Positions 43,289 to 52,656 of a stretch of DNA of 64,000 bases are shown here, piece by piece; the stretch's first letter is position 1; each line of letters begins with the position of its first letter. The position numbers and the translations under genes were made by a program. Source of the stretch: Paracoccaceae bacterium (lineage in GTDB: Bacteria; Pseudomonadota; Alphaproteobacteria; Rhodobacterales; Rhodobacteraceae). A model generated the notes under the pieces. The model saw only the letters and a list, made by a program, of their open reading frames with translations. It was not told the origin of the DNA and searched no databases. The stretch spans positions 4,865 to 68,864 of the forward strand of contig WOZM01000275.1 of assembly GCA_011620265.1 (NCBI GenBank), written 5' to 3'.

Positions 43289-43816
43289 TCAACCGGGCAG
43301 GATCGAGATATTGAAGTTCTGCAGCATCCCCCAGAAGGCAGTAACGAAGATCGAGATCATGCCGATCACCTGCACCGTCACCCGGTGGAGCGCGAGGCGG
43401 CGGCGCAGCGCCTCGCCGGTGTTGCCGGCCGCCTCGATCCTGCGGGCGGTCGCGACGCTCATCATCCCGACGAAGGACAAAGGCAGCGCGATGAGGAAGA
43501 CGGCCTGGCAGAATTCCACCTTGTAGAAAAAGCCCAGAAGCGCCAGCGAGGTCAGCGCGAAGCTGAGCATGGCAAGCAGGATCACCCCGGCTTCGCGCTC
43601 GATATAGAGGATGCGGCCGATATTGATTCGCGCCATGTCCTCGAGGTCGGCTTCGGCCTGGCCGCCGAGACGGCGCGCGCGCAGGACCATGTCGTAGGGA
43701 ATGCCGAGCACCCAGTGCGAGGCCGACGACCAGGTGACGGCGAGCGCGATCCAGTACCAGAGGTTGGAAAAGGACCTGAGGTCGATCAGGTCGAAAATCA
43801 GTTTCGTCCAGTCCAA
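43289..43816 (-). CDS. Conserved membrane protein
   Basis: 175 aa with several hydrophobic helices; directly upstream of mfd. Confidence 0.65.
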   Translation of the reverse strand: MDWTKLIFDLIDLRSFSNLWYWIALAVTWSSASHWVLGIPYDMVLRARRLGGQAEADLEDMARINIGRILYIEREAGVILLAMLSFALTSLALLGFFYKVEFCQAVFLIALPLSFVGMMSVATARRIEAAGNTGEALRRRLALHRVTVQVIGMISIFVTAFWGMLQNFNISILPG

Positions 43817-43935
43817 ATCCTGCCCCCGGCCCCTGCTTGGGCGCGATGCTAGTGCCGCCCTGCGACGGTTTCCACCCTTGAGATGCGCCGCGATCCATGT
43901 AACCCGTTGATCCGACCAAGACCAGAGTGCGCGAC

Positions 43936-44931
43936 ATGACCCCGATCCAGGCCCCCTTCCCCGCCACGCGGCTCCGCCGCCTGCGCCGCACCGCCGCCTT
44001 GCGCGACCTCGTGCAGGAGCATCGGCTGTCGGTGAAGGACCTGATCTGGCCGGTCTTCGTGACCGACGTGGCGGGCGCGGATGTCGAGGTGGCCTCGATG
44101 CCCGGCGTGGCGCGGCGCACGGTCGAGGGCGCGGCGAGGGCCGCCGAGGAGGCGGCGGGGCTCGGCATCCCGGCGATCTGCCTTTTTCCCTATACCGATC
44201 CGGCGCTGAAGACCGAAGGTTGCGAGGAGGCCTGGAACCCGGAGAACCTGTCGAACCGGGCGGTCCGCGCCATCAAGGCGGCGGTGCCGGAGATCGCGGT
44301 GATGACCGACGTGGCGCTCGATCCCTACAATTCCAACGGTCATGACGGGCTGGTCCGCGACGGGGTGATCCTGAACGACGAGACGGTCGAGGCGCTGGTC
44401 AGGATGGCGCTCGCCCAGGCCGAGGCCGGGGCCGACATCCTCGGGCCGTCGGACATGATGGACGGGCGGATCGGCGCGATGCGTGGGGCGCTCGAAGGCG
44501 CCGGCCACAAGGACGTGACGATCCTCTCCTACGCCGCGAAATATGCGAGCGCCTTCTACGGGCCGTTCCGCGACGCGGTCGGCGCCTCGGGCGCGCTGAA
44601 GGGCGACAAGAAGACCTATCAGATGAACCCCGGCAATGCGGACGAGGCGCTGCGGCTCGTCGCCCGCGACCTTGCCGAGGGCGCGGACATGGTGATGGTC
44701 AAGCCGGGCCTGCCCTATCTCGATATCTGCCGCGCGGTGAAGGACGCCTTCGGGGTGCCGACCTTCGCCTATCAGGTCTCGGGCGAATACGCGATGCTGA
44801 AGGGCGCGGTCCTGAACGGCTGGATGAAGGAGGAGGTGATCCTCGAAAGCCTGATGGCGTTCCGGCGGGCGGGCTGCGACGGGGTCCTGACCTATTTCGC
44901 GCCCGATGTCGCGCGGATACTCGGGCGATAA
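43936..44931 (+). CDS. hemB: Porphobilinogen synthase (delta-aminolevulinic acid dehydratase)
   Basis: MTDVALDPYNSNGHDGLV, GADILGPSDMMDGRIGAMR, MVKPGLPYLDICRAVKD. Confidence 0.97.
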   Translation: MTPIQAPFPATRLRRLRRTAALRDLVQEHRLSVKDLIWPVFVTDVAGADVEVASMPGVARRTVEGAARAAEEAAGLGIPAICLFPYTDPALKTEGCEEAWNPENLSNRAVRAIKAAVPEIAVMTDVALDPYNSNGHDGLVRDGVILNDETVEALVRMALAQAEAGADILGPSDMMDGRIGAMRGALEGAGHKDVTILSYAAKYASAFYGPFRDAVGASGALKGDKKTYQMNPGNADEALRLVARDLAEGADMVMVKPGLPYLDICRAVKDAFGVPTFAYQVSGEYAMLKGAVLNGWMKEEVILESLMAFRRAGCDGVLTYFAPDVARILGR

Positions 44932-45059
44932 GGCGGAGGCCCGCCCAAGATCGCGTGAGTGTCCACAACACTTAATGACAGGCGGGGCATTCTGCCCTAT
45001 AGATGGTATGGGACCGGCCGGATAAGGCCGGCATTGGGATTTGAGAGCGGAGCAGTGAG

Positions 45060-45617
45060 ATGAACGGACTTTCCCGTCGCAACATGGTCTTTTCGGGGGG
45101 CGCCCTTCTGGGGCTGTCGGCCTGCGGCAACGGCATCGGCGGCAATGGCGCCGCGCGGCTCGACGCGCGGGTGGACGCGACGCGGGATTTCCTGGTCTCG
45201 CGCTATCCCGGCACGCAGGATCTGATGAACAAGGCGGCGGGGGTGCTCTACATGCCGCTGATGACCGAGGCGGGCTTCGTCTTCGGTGGCGCCTATGGTC
45301 GCGGGGCGCTGAGAATCAACGATGTCACGGTGGACTATTATTCCGCCACGCAGGCAAGCTGGGGGCTACAGATCGGCGCGCAGCAATATGCGCACGCGCT
45401 GTTCTTCATGACCCAGCCGGCGCTGGCGGATTTCCGCGCGGCCGATGGCTGGGCGGTGGGGGCGGATGCGAAATACGCGCTTCCCGATCAGGGCGGGTCG
45501 CTTGCCGCCGACACCACGACGACGCTCGCCCCGGTGATCGCGCTGGTCTTCGGCCAGTCGGGCTTCATCGCCGGCGCGACGCTCGAGGGCACGAAATACA
45601 CGCGGATCATTCCCTGA
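45060..45617 (+). CDS. SYLF/YSC84-domain lipoprotein
   Basis: Lipobox GLSAC; KAAGVLYMPLMTEAGFVFGGAYGRGALRI. Confidence 0.78.
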   Translation: MNGLSRRNMVFSGGALLGLSACGNGIGGNGAARLDARVDATRDFLVSRYPGTQDLMNKAAGVLYMPLMTEAGFVFGGAYGRGALRINDVTVDYYSATQASWGLQIGAQQYAHALFFMTQPALADFRAADGWAVGADAKYALPDQGGSLAADTTTTLAPVIALVFGQSGFIAGATLEGTKYTRIIP

Positions 45618-45649
45618 CCGGGTTTCGTCCGCTTGCGCGGCCGATCCGC

Positions 45650-45700
45650 GCGGGGGCGCTGCCCCCGCACCCCCGAGGTATTTGGACCACACTGAAAGGG
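45650..45700 (+). repeat. Intergenic hairpin family, copy D
   Basis: GCGGGGGC-gct-GCCCCCGC-ACCCCCGAGGTATTTGGACCACACTGAAAGG. Confidence 0.8.
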
Positions 45701-45744
45701 GCCGGATACTGGCGTCAGGAAGACGGTGGGACTTGTGCGGTTCT

Positions 45745-45836
45745 AGGGCGTTTCAGGGGTTCCTTGAATCGGAATTCGAACGAAAAAAGTTCGAATTCCG
45801 ATACTTGCCATTTCAACGTAAACCCGAAACGCTTTA
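45745..45836. repeat. MITE-like palindromic element, copy 1
   Basis: Outer arms AGGGCGTTTCAGGGGTT/AAACCCGAAACGCTT; inner 14-bp perfect dyad ATCGGAATTCGAAC-gaaaaaa-GTTCGAATTCCGAT; homologous to 54439-54528. Confidence 0.8.
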
Positions 45837-46706
45837 TCCGGCGGCGCGCAGCCGCGCGATGAGGCTCGACGTGTCCCAGCGGTTGCCGCCCATCTTCTGG
45901 ACGTCCTTGTAGAACTGGTCGACGAGGGCCGTGACCGGCAGGCTGGCGCCGGTCTCGTTCGCGGTGGCGAGGCAGATGCCGAGATCCTTGCGCATCCAGT
46001 CGACCGCGAAGCCGTAGTCGAACGTGCCGTCCTTCATCGTCTTGTGGCGATTGGCCATCTGCCACGATCCGGCCGCGCCCTGGCTGATCACCTCGACCAC
46101 CGCCTCGATGTCGAGCCCGGCGCGCTCGGCGAAGTGGAGCCCTTCGGCGAGGCCCTGGACGAGGCCGGCGATGCAGATCTGGTTGACCATCTTGGCGAGT
46201 TGTCCGGCGCCCGAGGGGCCGAGGAGCCGGCAGATCCGGGCATAGGCGGCGATGACCGGTTCGGCGCGCGCATAGTCCGCCGCGTCGCCGCCGCACATGA
46301 CCGAGAGGACGCCGTTCTCCGCCCCCGCCTGCCCGCCCGAGACCGGCGCGTCGACGAAGCCGATGCCGGCGTCGCGCGCGACGCCCGAGAGTTCGCGCGT
46401 CACCGCGGCCGAGACCGTGGTGTGGTCGGTGAAGATCGCGCCCTTTCCCATGCCGGCGAAGGCGCCGTCGGCGCCGAGGCAGATGGCGCGCAGGTCGTCG
46501 TCGTTGCCGACGCAGGCCATCACGAACTCCGCCCCCGCCGCCGCCTCGCGCGGGGTCGGCGCCGAGCGGTGCCCGTGCTTTCCGACCCATGTCGCGGCCT
46601 TGGCGGGGCTGCGGTTGTAGACCGTGACCTCGTGCCCCTTCGCCGCGAGATGACCCGCCATCGGAAAGCCCATCACGCCGAGGCCGAGAAATGCCACCTT
46701 TGCCAT
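45834..46706 (-). CDS. NAD(P)-dependent 3-hydroxyisobutyrate dehydrogenase-family oxidoreductase
   Basis: MAKVAFLGLGVMGFPMAGHLAAKGHEVTVYNRSP, FVDAPVSGGQAGAENG. Confidence 0.92.
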   Translation of the reverse strand: MAKVAFLGLGVMGFPMAGHLAAKGHEVTVYNRSPAKAATWVGKHGHRSAPTPREAAAGAEFVMACVGNDDDLRAICLGADGAFAGMGKGAIFTDHTTVSAAVTRELSGVARDAGIGFVDAPVSGGQAGAENGVLSVMCGGDAADYARAEPVIAAYARICRLLGPSGAGQLAKMVNQICIAGLVQGLAEGLHFAERAGLDIEAVVEVISQGAAGSWQMANRHKTMKDGTFDYGFAVDWMRKDLGICLATANETGASLPVTALVDQFYKDVQKMGGNRWDTSSLIARLRAAG

Positions 46707-46835
46707 CCGTTCCTCCCAAGATCATTGCAGCCGGAGCCGTTCTGCCCTAGTTAACCGCCCTGCCCCTGCCGTCAACCGGTTTGCGTGGTCCGGTGCCGGC
46801 GGCGGGCGCATCGGATCCCAGGGTCTTCGGATATC

Positions 46836-49298
46836 ATGCTGACCGCGTTTCGCTGGCTTCTGCGCATCTTCTCGGCGCTCGTGCTTCTTGCGGGAGGCGG
46901 GCTGGCGCTCGGCTACTATTTCGCCGCGCGGTCGCTACCGGACTATGGCGAGGACTACCGCATCGAGGGGATCGGCGCGCCGGTCGAGATCGTGCGCGAT
47001 ACCGCGGACGTGCCGCATATCTTCGGCCGGACCGACGCCGACGTCTTCTTCGCCCTCGGCTTCGCCCATGCCCAGGACCGGCTCTGGCAGATGACGGTGC
47101 TGCGCCGCACCGTGCAGGGCCGGTTGTCTGAGGTCTTCGGCGAGCGGACGGTCAAGACCGACGAGCTGATGCGACGGCTCGACCTGCACGGGCTTTCGGT
47201 GCGCTCGGTCGCCGCGCAGGATGCCGGGACGCAAGCGGCGCTCGAGGCCTATGCGCGCGGCGTGAATGCCTGGATCGGCATCGTCAATGCCGAGGCCAAG
47301 GGCCGCGGCGCGCCGGAATTCTTCTTCTTCTCCACCGAGATCTCCTACTGGCAGCCGGCCGATTCCATCGCCATCCTGAAGCTGATGGCGATGCGCTCGA
47401 CCGCGCAGATCGAGGCCGAGGTGCTGCGCGCCCGGATCTCGCTGCTGTCCGAGGACTGGGCGCGGGATCTTCTGCCGGACGTGACCGGCGCCGGCATCGC
47501 CTCGCTGCCGCCCTATGCGAGCCTCGTTCCGGGGGTGAAGCGGTCCTACGCGGCGCTCGAGACCGGCCCGGAGGGTCCGCTCTCGCCCGTCGTCCATCTG
47601 CCCTTTGCCGGTGCCTCGAACGCCTGGGCCGCGGCGCCCTCGCGCTCGGCGGCGGGCGGATCGCTTCTGGCCAACGATCCGCATGTCGACTTCTCGGCGC
47701 CGTCGCTCTGGTATCTCGCGCGGCTGGAACTGCGCTCGGGCGGGGTGATCGGGGCGACGATCCCGGGGATCCCGGCGGTGCTTTCGGGGCGCAACGCCGA
47801 TTTCGGCTGGGGCATCAGCGCCGCCTGGCTCGACGATCAGGACATAAGGCTGGAGGAGCTGAACCCCGCCGATCCCGAGCGCTACCGCACGGCGGAGGGC
47901 TGGAAGCCCTTCACCAGCCGCCGCTCCATCATCGATGTCAAGGACGCCCCGCCGATCACCGTCACCTTGCGCTGGAGCGACAACGGACCGGTCCTGCCGG
48001 GCACCCATTACGACCTCGCCTCGGTGACGCCGCAGGGCCATGTCGCGGCGCTGAGCTGGACCGCGCTCGACCCCGCGGATGCCTCGATGACGGCCGCGAT
48101 GCGGCTGATGCAGGCGAAAAGCATCGATGACGGCATCGCCGCCGGGCAGGATTTCGTGGCCCCGGCGCAGAACGTCACGATGGCCGATCAGGACGGCATC
48201 GCGATGGTGATGTTCGGGGCGATGCCGGCGCGCGACCCCGCCATGAAGGGCCAGGGCCGGCTGCCGGCCCTCGGCTGGATGCCGGAGAACCGCTGGCAGG
48301 GCCGCCTGCCCCATGCCGCCAATCCGCGCTTCGTGAACCCCGAGGGCGGCATCGTCGGCAACACCAACAACAAGACCGTCGACCGCCCCTTCCCGCGCCA
48401 TGTCAGCTTCACCTGGGGCGACACCCAGCGGGTGCAGCGCTGGACCCGGCTGATGCAGGAGCGCGAGGTCCACAGCCGCGAGAGCTTCATCGCGGCCCAG
48501 CTCTACACCTTCTCGCCCGCCGCGCGCACGATCCTGCCGCTGATCGCCGCCGACCTCTGGTTCACCGGCGAGGCCGCGCCCTCGGGTACGCCCGAGCGGC
48601 TCCGCCAGCGGGCGCTGGAAGTGCTGGCCGAATGGGACGGCAACATGAACGAGCACCTGCCCGAGCCGCTGATCTACGCCGCCTGGGCCCGGGCCTTGCA
48701 GAACCGGCTGATCCGCGACGAGCTCGGCCCGCTGGCCGACAGCTTCACCCATGTCGAACCGCTCTTCATCGAGCGGGTCTATCGCGACATCGACGGCGCG
48801 GCGCGCTGGTGCGACGTGATGCAGTCGGCGCCGGAGGAGACCTGCACCGAGATCGCGAGGATGGCGCTCGACGACGCGCTGGTGGATCTGTCGGAGCGCT
48901 ACGGGCCGAATGTCGAAAGCTGGCGCTGGGGCGACGCGCATCAGGCGACGCAGGATCACCCGGTCCTCGGCCGGATGCCGGTGGTGAAGTGGCTGGTGAA
49001 CATCCGCCAGTCGACCAGCGGCGGCGACCACACGCTCGATCGCGGCCGCACGGCCGGCAGCGGGCCGGAGCCCTATCTGAACGTGAACGGCGCCGGCTAT
49101 CGCGGGGTCTACGACTTCGCCGACCCGGACAGTTCGGTCTTCATCATCTCGACCGGGCAGTCGGGCCATCCGCTCAGCCGTCACTACGACGATCTGAGCG
49201 CACTCTGGCGGCGCGGCGAATACGTGCCGATGTCGCTCGACCCCGACCTCGCGCGGGCGGCGGCGACCGGGATCACCCGGCTGGAACCGGCGGAGTAG
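46836..49298 (+). CDS. Penicillin acylase family protein (Ntn hydrolase)
   Basis: RDTADVPHIFGRTDADVFFALGFAHAQDRLWQM; SNAWAAAPSRSAAGGSLLANDPHVDFSAPSLWY; VGNTNNKTVDRPFP. Confidence 0.92.
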   Translation: MLTAFRWLLRIFSALVLLAGGGLALGYYFAARSLPDYGEDYRIEGIGAPVEIVRDTADVPHIFGRTDADVFFALGFAHAQDRLWQMTVLRRTVQGRLSEVFGERTVKTDELMRRLDLHGLSVRSVAAQDAGTQAALEAYARGVNAWIGIVNAEAKGRGAPEFFFFSTEISYWQPADSIAILKLMAMRSTAQIEAEVLRARISLLSEDWARDLLPDVTGAGIASLPPYASLVPGVKRSYAALETGPEGPLSPVVHLPFAGASNAWAAAPSRSAAGGSLLANDPHVDFSAPSLWYLARLELRSGGVIGATIPGIPAVLSGRNADFGWGISAAWLDDQDIRLEELNPADPERYRTAEGWKPFTSRRSIIDVKDAPPITVTLRWSDNGPVLPGTHYDLASVTPQGHVAALSWTALDPADASMTAAMRLMQAKSIDDGIAAGQDFVAPAQNVTMADQDGIAMVMFGAMPARDPAMKGQGRLPALGWMPENRWQGRLPHAANPRFVNPEGGIVGNTNNKTVDRPFPRHVSFTWGDTQRVQRWTRLMQEREVHSRESFIAAQLYTFSPAARTILPLIAADLWFTGEAAPSGTPERLRQRALEVLAEWDGNMNEHLPEPLIYAAWARALQNRLIRDELGPLADSFTHVEPLFIERVYRDIDGAARWCDVMQSAPEETCTEIARMALDDALVDLSERYGPNVESWRWGDAHQATQDHPVLGRMPVVKWLVNIRQSTSGGDHTLDRGRTAGSGPEPYLNVNGAGYRGVYDFADPDSSVFIISTGQSGHPLSRHYDDLSALWRRGEYVPMSLDPDLARAAATGITRLEPAE

Positions 49299-49467
49299 AC
49301 GGAAGGTCGGGCCGCGTCTTCCGCAGATTGTCCCAGCGGTCGTGAGAAGGCACGAGGGCGAGAGGGGCGGGCGCTGCCCGGCAATGCCGCCGGGCGGGAC
49401 ATGTCTTCCGGTTCGGCACCGGCCGCCGCCCTCGGTTTTCACACCCGAACGCTGGTTGCTGTCGCTC

Positions 49468-50751
49468 TCAGAGCGCTTCGAAGGCAGCCTTCTGGCGGGC
49501 GGTCCATCGGACCGTCAGGTGATGGCCGTCACCGGCCTCGCTTTCCGACTGGACGATGCCGGCATCGTGCAGCCAGGCGCGCTGGCGCCCGGCGGCGAAG
49601 GGCAGGACCAGAAGCTCTTCCCGCCTGTCCTCGTCGAGGGCGATGCTGATCGCGTCGAGAAGTGCGGGCACCCCCTCGCCGGTCAGGGCCGAGACGGCAT
49701 GCGCGCCGGGACTGCGGGCATCCTGCACCTTCAGCGCCTCGCGCCGGGCCTCTGGCAGGAGGTCGATCTTGTTCCAGATCTCGAAGAGCGGCACGTCCTC
49801 CTTCACCCCGAGGCTTTCGAGGATCTCGGCGACATCGGCCGCCTGTTCCTCGGTCTCGGGGTGCGAGATGTCGCGGACATGGAGGATGAGGTCGGCCTCC
49901 AGCACCTCTTCCAGCGTCGCGCGGAAGGCGGCGACGAGCTGGGTCGGCAGGTCGGAGATGAAGCCCACCGTGTCCGAGAGGATCACCTTCCTGCCCGAGG
50001 GCAGGGTCACGCCCCGCATCGTCGGGTCGAGCGTCGCGAACAGCATGTCCTTGGCCAGAACCTCGGCGCCCGTCATCCGGTTGAAGAGCGTCGATTTGCC
50101 GGCATTGGTGTAGCCCACGAGCGCCACGATCGGGAACGGCACCTTGCGCCGCGCGGCGCGGTGAAGCGCGCGGGTCTTCACCACCCTGGACAACTGGCGG
50201 CGGATGCGCACGACCTCGTCGTCGATGGCGCGGCGGTCGGACTCGATCTGGGTCTCGCCCGGGCCGCCGACGAAGCCGAAGCCGCCGCGCTGGCGTTCGA
50301 GGTGGGTCCAGGCGCGGACGAGCCGGGTGCGCTGGTAGCTGAGCGCGGCGAGTTCGACCTGCAACACGCCTTCCCGCGTCCGCGCCCGGTCGGCGAAGAT
50401 CTCGAGGATAAGGCCGGTCCGGTCGAGAAGCTTGACGCCCCATTCCTTCTCGAGGTTGCGCTGCTGCACCGGGCTGACCGGCCCGTCGACGAGGACGAGG
50501 TCCACCTCGTCCGCCTCGAACCGCGCCTTCAGCTCGGCGATCTTGCCGGAGCCGAAGAGCGTCCCGGCCTGCACCTTCGGCAGGCGCACGATCCCGGCCC
50601 CGACGACCTCGAGGTCGGGCAGCGCCGAGGCCAGCGCCACGGCTTCGGCCAGCGCGTCGTCAGGCAGCCGCCGGGTGCGGCCGGTTTTCAGGTCGGGATG
50701 AAGGACGAACGCCCGGGTCGGGCGGTCCTTGACGATATGCGCGTCGGTCAG
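49468..50751 (-). CDS. hflX: GTPase HflX (non-canonical or uncertain start)
   Basis: [62 protein letters not shown]; frame extends upstream of the GTG at 50640 to a CTG overlapping the hfq stop. Confidence 0.9.
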   Translation of the reverse strand: MTDAHIVKDRPTRAFVLHPDLKTGRTRRLPDDALAEAVALASALPDLEVVGAGIVRLPKVQAGTLFGSGKIAELKARFEADEVDLVLVDGPVSPVQQRNLEKEWGVKLLDRTGLILEIFADRARTREGVLQVELAALSYQRTRLVRAWTHLERQRGGFGFVGGPGETQIESDRRAIDDEVVRIRRQLSRVVKTRALHRAARRKVPFPIVALVGYTNAGKSTLFNRMTGAEVLAKDMLFATLDPTMRGVTLPSGRKVILSDTVGFISDLPTQLVAAFRATLEEVLEADLILHVRDISHPETEEQAADVAEILESLGVKEDVPLFEIWNKIDLLPEARREALKVQDARSPGAHAVSALTGEGVPALLDAISIALDEDRREELLVLPFAAGRQRAWLHDAGIVQSESEAGDGHHLTVRWTARQKAAFEAL

Positions 50752-50981
50752 TCTTCGCCCTCGTAAAGAGAGATCGGCTGCCCCGGCATGATCGTCGAGA
50801 TCGCATGCTTGTAGACAAGCTGCGATTGCCCGTCGCGGCGCAGGAGCACACAGAAGTTGTCGAACCAGGTGATGACACCCTGAAGTTTCACGCCGTTGAT
50901 CAGAAAGATCGTTACCGGAACCTTGGCCTTGCGGACATGGTTGAGAAAGGCATCTTGCAAATTCTGCTTGTCGGCAGCCAT
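50748..50981 (-). CDS. hfq: RNA chaperone Hfq
   Basis: [61 protein letters not shown]. Confidence 0.99.
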   Translation of the reverse strand: MAADKQNLQDAFLNHVRKAKVPVTIFLINGVKLQGVITWFDNFCVLLRRDGQSQLVYKHAISTIMPGQPISLYEGED

Positions 50982-51138
50982 GATTATCGTCGCCTTGTAC
51001 TTTTCTTTGAGGTCTTTTCTACGAACGGTATCCCCGCCCCTCGGCGCTGCACCGGGGACTTGGGGGAAGTATGCTCAAGATCTCGGGAGTTTCCACCCCC
51101 TATTTGCGGCCGGATCGGACCTAACGTCGGGCGGACGC

Positions 51139-52653
51139 TCAGCCGCGCCAGAAGTCGGGGTTGAGAAGCGCGATGATCGCCAGCGTTTCAAGCCGTCCGA
51201 GCACCATCGCCGCCGCCGTGACCGCCCGCGCCGCGCCATTCAATTCCGACCACGGCAGCGGCGCTTCGGCCGCGACGGCGGCGAGCGGGCCGGTCGTGGA
51301 CAGCGCCGAGACCGCGAAGGTGGTCGAGGCGACGAAATCGAGCCCGGTCAGCGCCAGCGCCAGCATCGTCACCGCGATCGAGAGCGCGAAGAGCATGAAG
51401 AAGATCCACGCCATCTGCGCCCCCTGACGGCGGAGACGCCGCGCCTGCACGCCGGCGCCGCCGACCGAGTTCGGATGCACCAGCCGCTCGATCTCGCGCT
51501 CGCCGTGGCGGTAGAGCGCGTAGACCCGCAGGAGCTTCACGCCCCCCGCCGTCGTCGCCACGCCACCACCGATCACCGCGAGGCCGGCGAGGATCAGCCC
51601 CGGCGTGGCGAGACCCGACCAGTCGCGCGCCTCTGTCCAGTCGGCGGATTCGAAGCCGGTCGTGGTGAGGAACGACAGCACGGTGAAGATCGTCCCCCAG
51701 AGCGCCCGGAGCGCGGCGGCGGTGTCCTTGACCTCGTCGACCTCCAGCGCGCCGACCCAGTGGCGCAGGAAAAGAAGCGCCGGCACCAGCGTCACGAGAA
51801 GCAGCGCCATGCGAAGCTCGGGGTCGAGCAGGAGGCCGCTGGTGTTGCGGAGCGTCCGGCCCGACGGGTAAAGCCGCCGCGACAGGGCGAAGACGAGGAA
51901 GACGAGGATCACGAGTTCGCCCGAGGCGCCCGACCCGCTGCCGGACAGGCCGCCCACCGGCGAGATGCCGGAGGTCGAGAGCGTCGACATCGCGTGACAG
52001 GCGGCGACGAGCGCGGTGTCCCCCGAAAGGATGAGACCGATCCAGAGCGCCAGCGTCAGACCGGCATAGGCCGGCAGCAGCGTCTTGGTGTGGCGCCAGA
52101 GCCGTTCGGACGGCAGCGCCCCCCGCGCCGCCTGCCCTGCGGCAATCACCCCCTGCCCGGCCGGCGCGCCGCTCAATACCTCGAACCCGCCGAGATTCAT
52201 CGGCGCGAGGATCGCCACCGCGGTGACGAGGACGAAGAACCCGCCCATCCAGCCGGCGAGCGCCCGCCAGAGATGGACCGAAGGCTGCAGGCGGTCGGCG
52301 TCGAACAGCGTGGCGCCGGTCGTGGTGAGCGAGGAGACCATCTCCCACCAGGCATTGTAGAGGGTGGTATCGGGCACCGCCTCGGCGAAGGGGACGGCGA
52401 GCATGAGGGGCAGGACCGTGAACGTGCCGACCAGCGTCAGCAGGTGATTGCGGGCGGGATTGCCGGCCCGGTTGGCGGCGGTGGCGATCCCGAGAAGCGC
52501 CGCCAGCATCAGAAAGAGCGTGCCGGAATAGAAGAACGCGCGCGCCACGGCGTGGTCGCTGACGGTCAGCGCGTGGGCCGCGGGGATGAACATTGCCATC
52601 GCCCCGATTGCCATCAGGATCACCATGAACGGAAGATCGAGGAGGCGGCGCAT
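51139..52653 (-). CDS. trkH: TrkH-family potassium uptake protein
   Basis: WWEMVSSLTTTGATLFDADRLQPSVHLWRALAGWMGGFFVLVTAVAIL. Confidence 0.93.
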   Translation of the reverse strand: MRRLLDLPFMVILMAIGAMAMFIPAAHALTVSDHAVARAFFYSGTLFLMLAALLGIATAANRAGNPARNHLLTLVGTFTVLPLMLAVPFAEAVPDTTLYNAWWEMVSSLTTTGATLFDADRLQPSVHLWRALAGWMGGFFVLVTAVAILAPMNLGGFEVLSGAPAGQGVIAAGQAARGALPSERLWRHTKTLLPAYAGLTLALWIGLILSGDTALVAACHAMSTLSTSGISPVGGLSGSGSGASGELVILVFLVFALSRRLYPSGRTLRNTSGLLLDPELRMALLLVTLVPALLFLRHWVGALEVDEVKDTAAALRALWGTIFTVLSFLTTTGFESADWTEARDWSGLATPGLILAGLAVIGGGVATTAGGVKLLRVYALYRHGEREIERLVHPNSVGGAGVQARRLRRQGAQMAWIFFMLFALSIAVTMLALALTGLDFVASTTFAVSALSTTGPLAAVAAEAPLPWSELNGAARAVTAAAMVLGRLETLAIIALLNPDFWRG

Positions 52654-52656
52654 CGC

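Noticed and set aside
39995-43852. 1285-aa plus-strand ORF antisense to mfd
   Set aside because: High-GC antisense artefact: Arg/Asp/His/Gly-rich composition with no domain, fully opposite a clear mfd gene
45014-45031. CCGGCC-ggataa-GGCCGG hairpin before the SYLF lipoprotein
   Set aside because: Short stem common by chance in this GC-rich DNA; no supporting context
46935-49442. 835-aa minus-strand ORF opposite penicillin acylase
   Set aside because: Antisense shadow ORF without motifs
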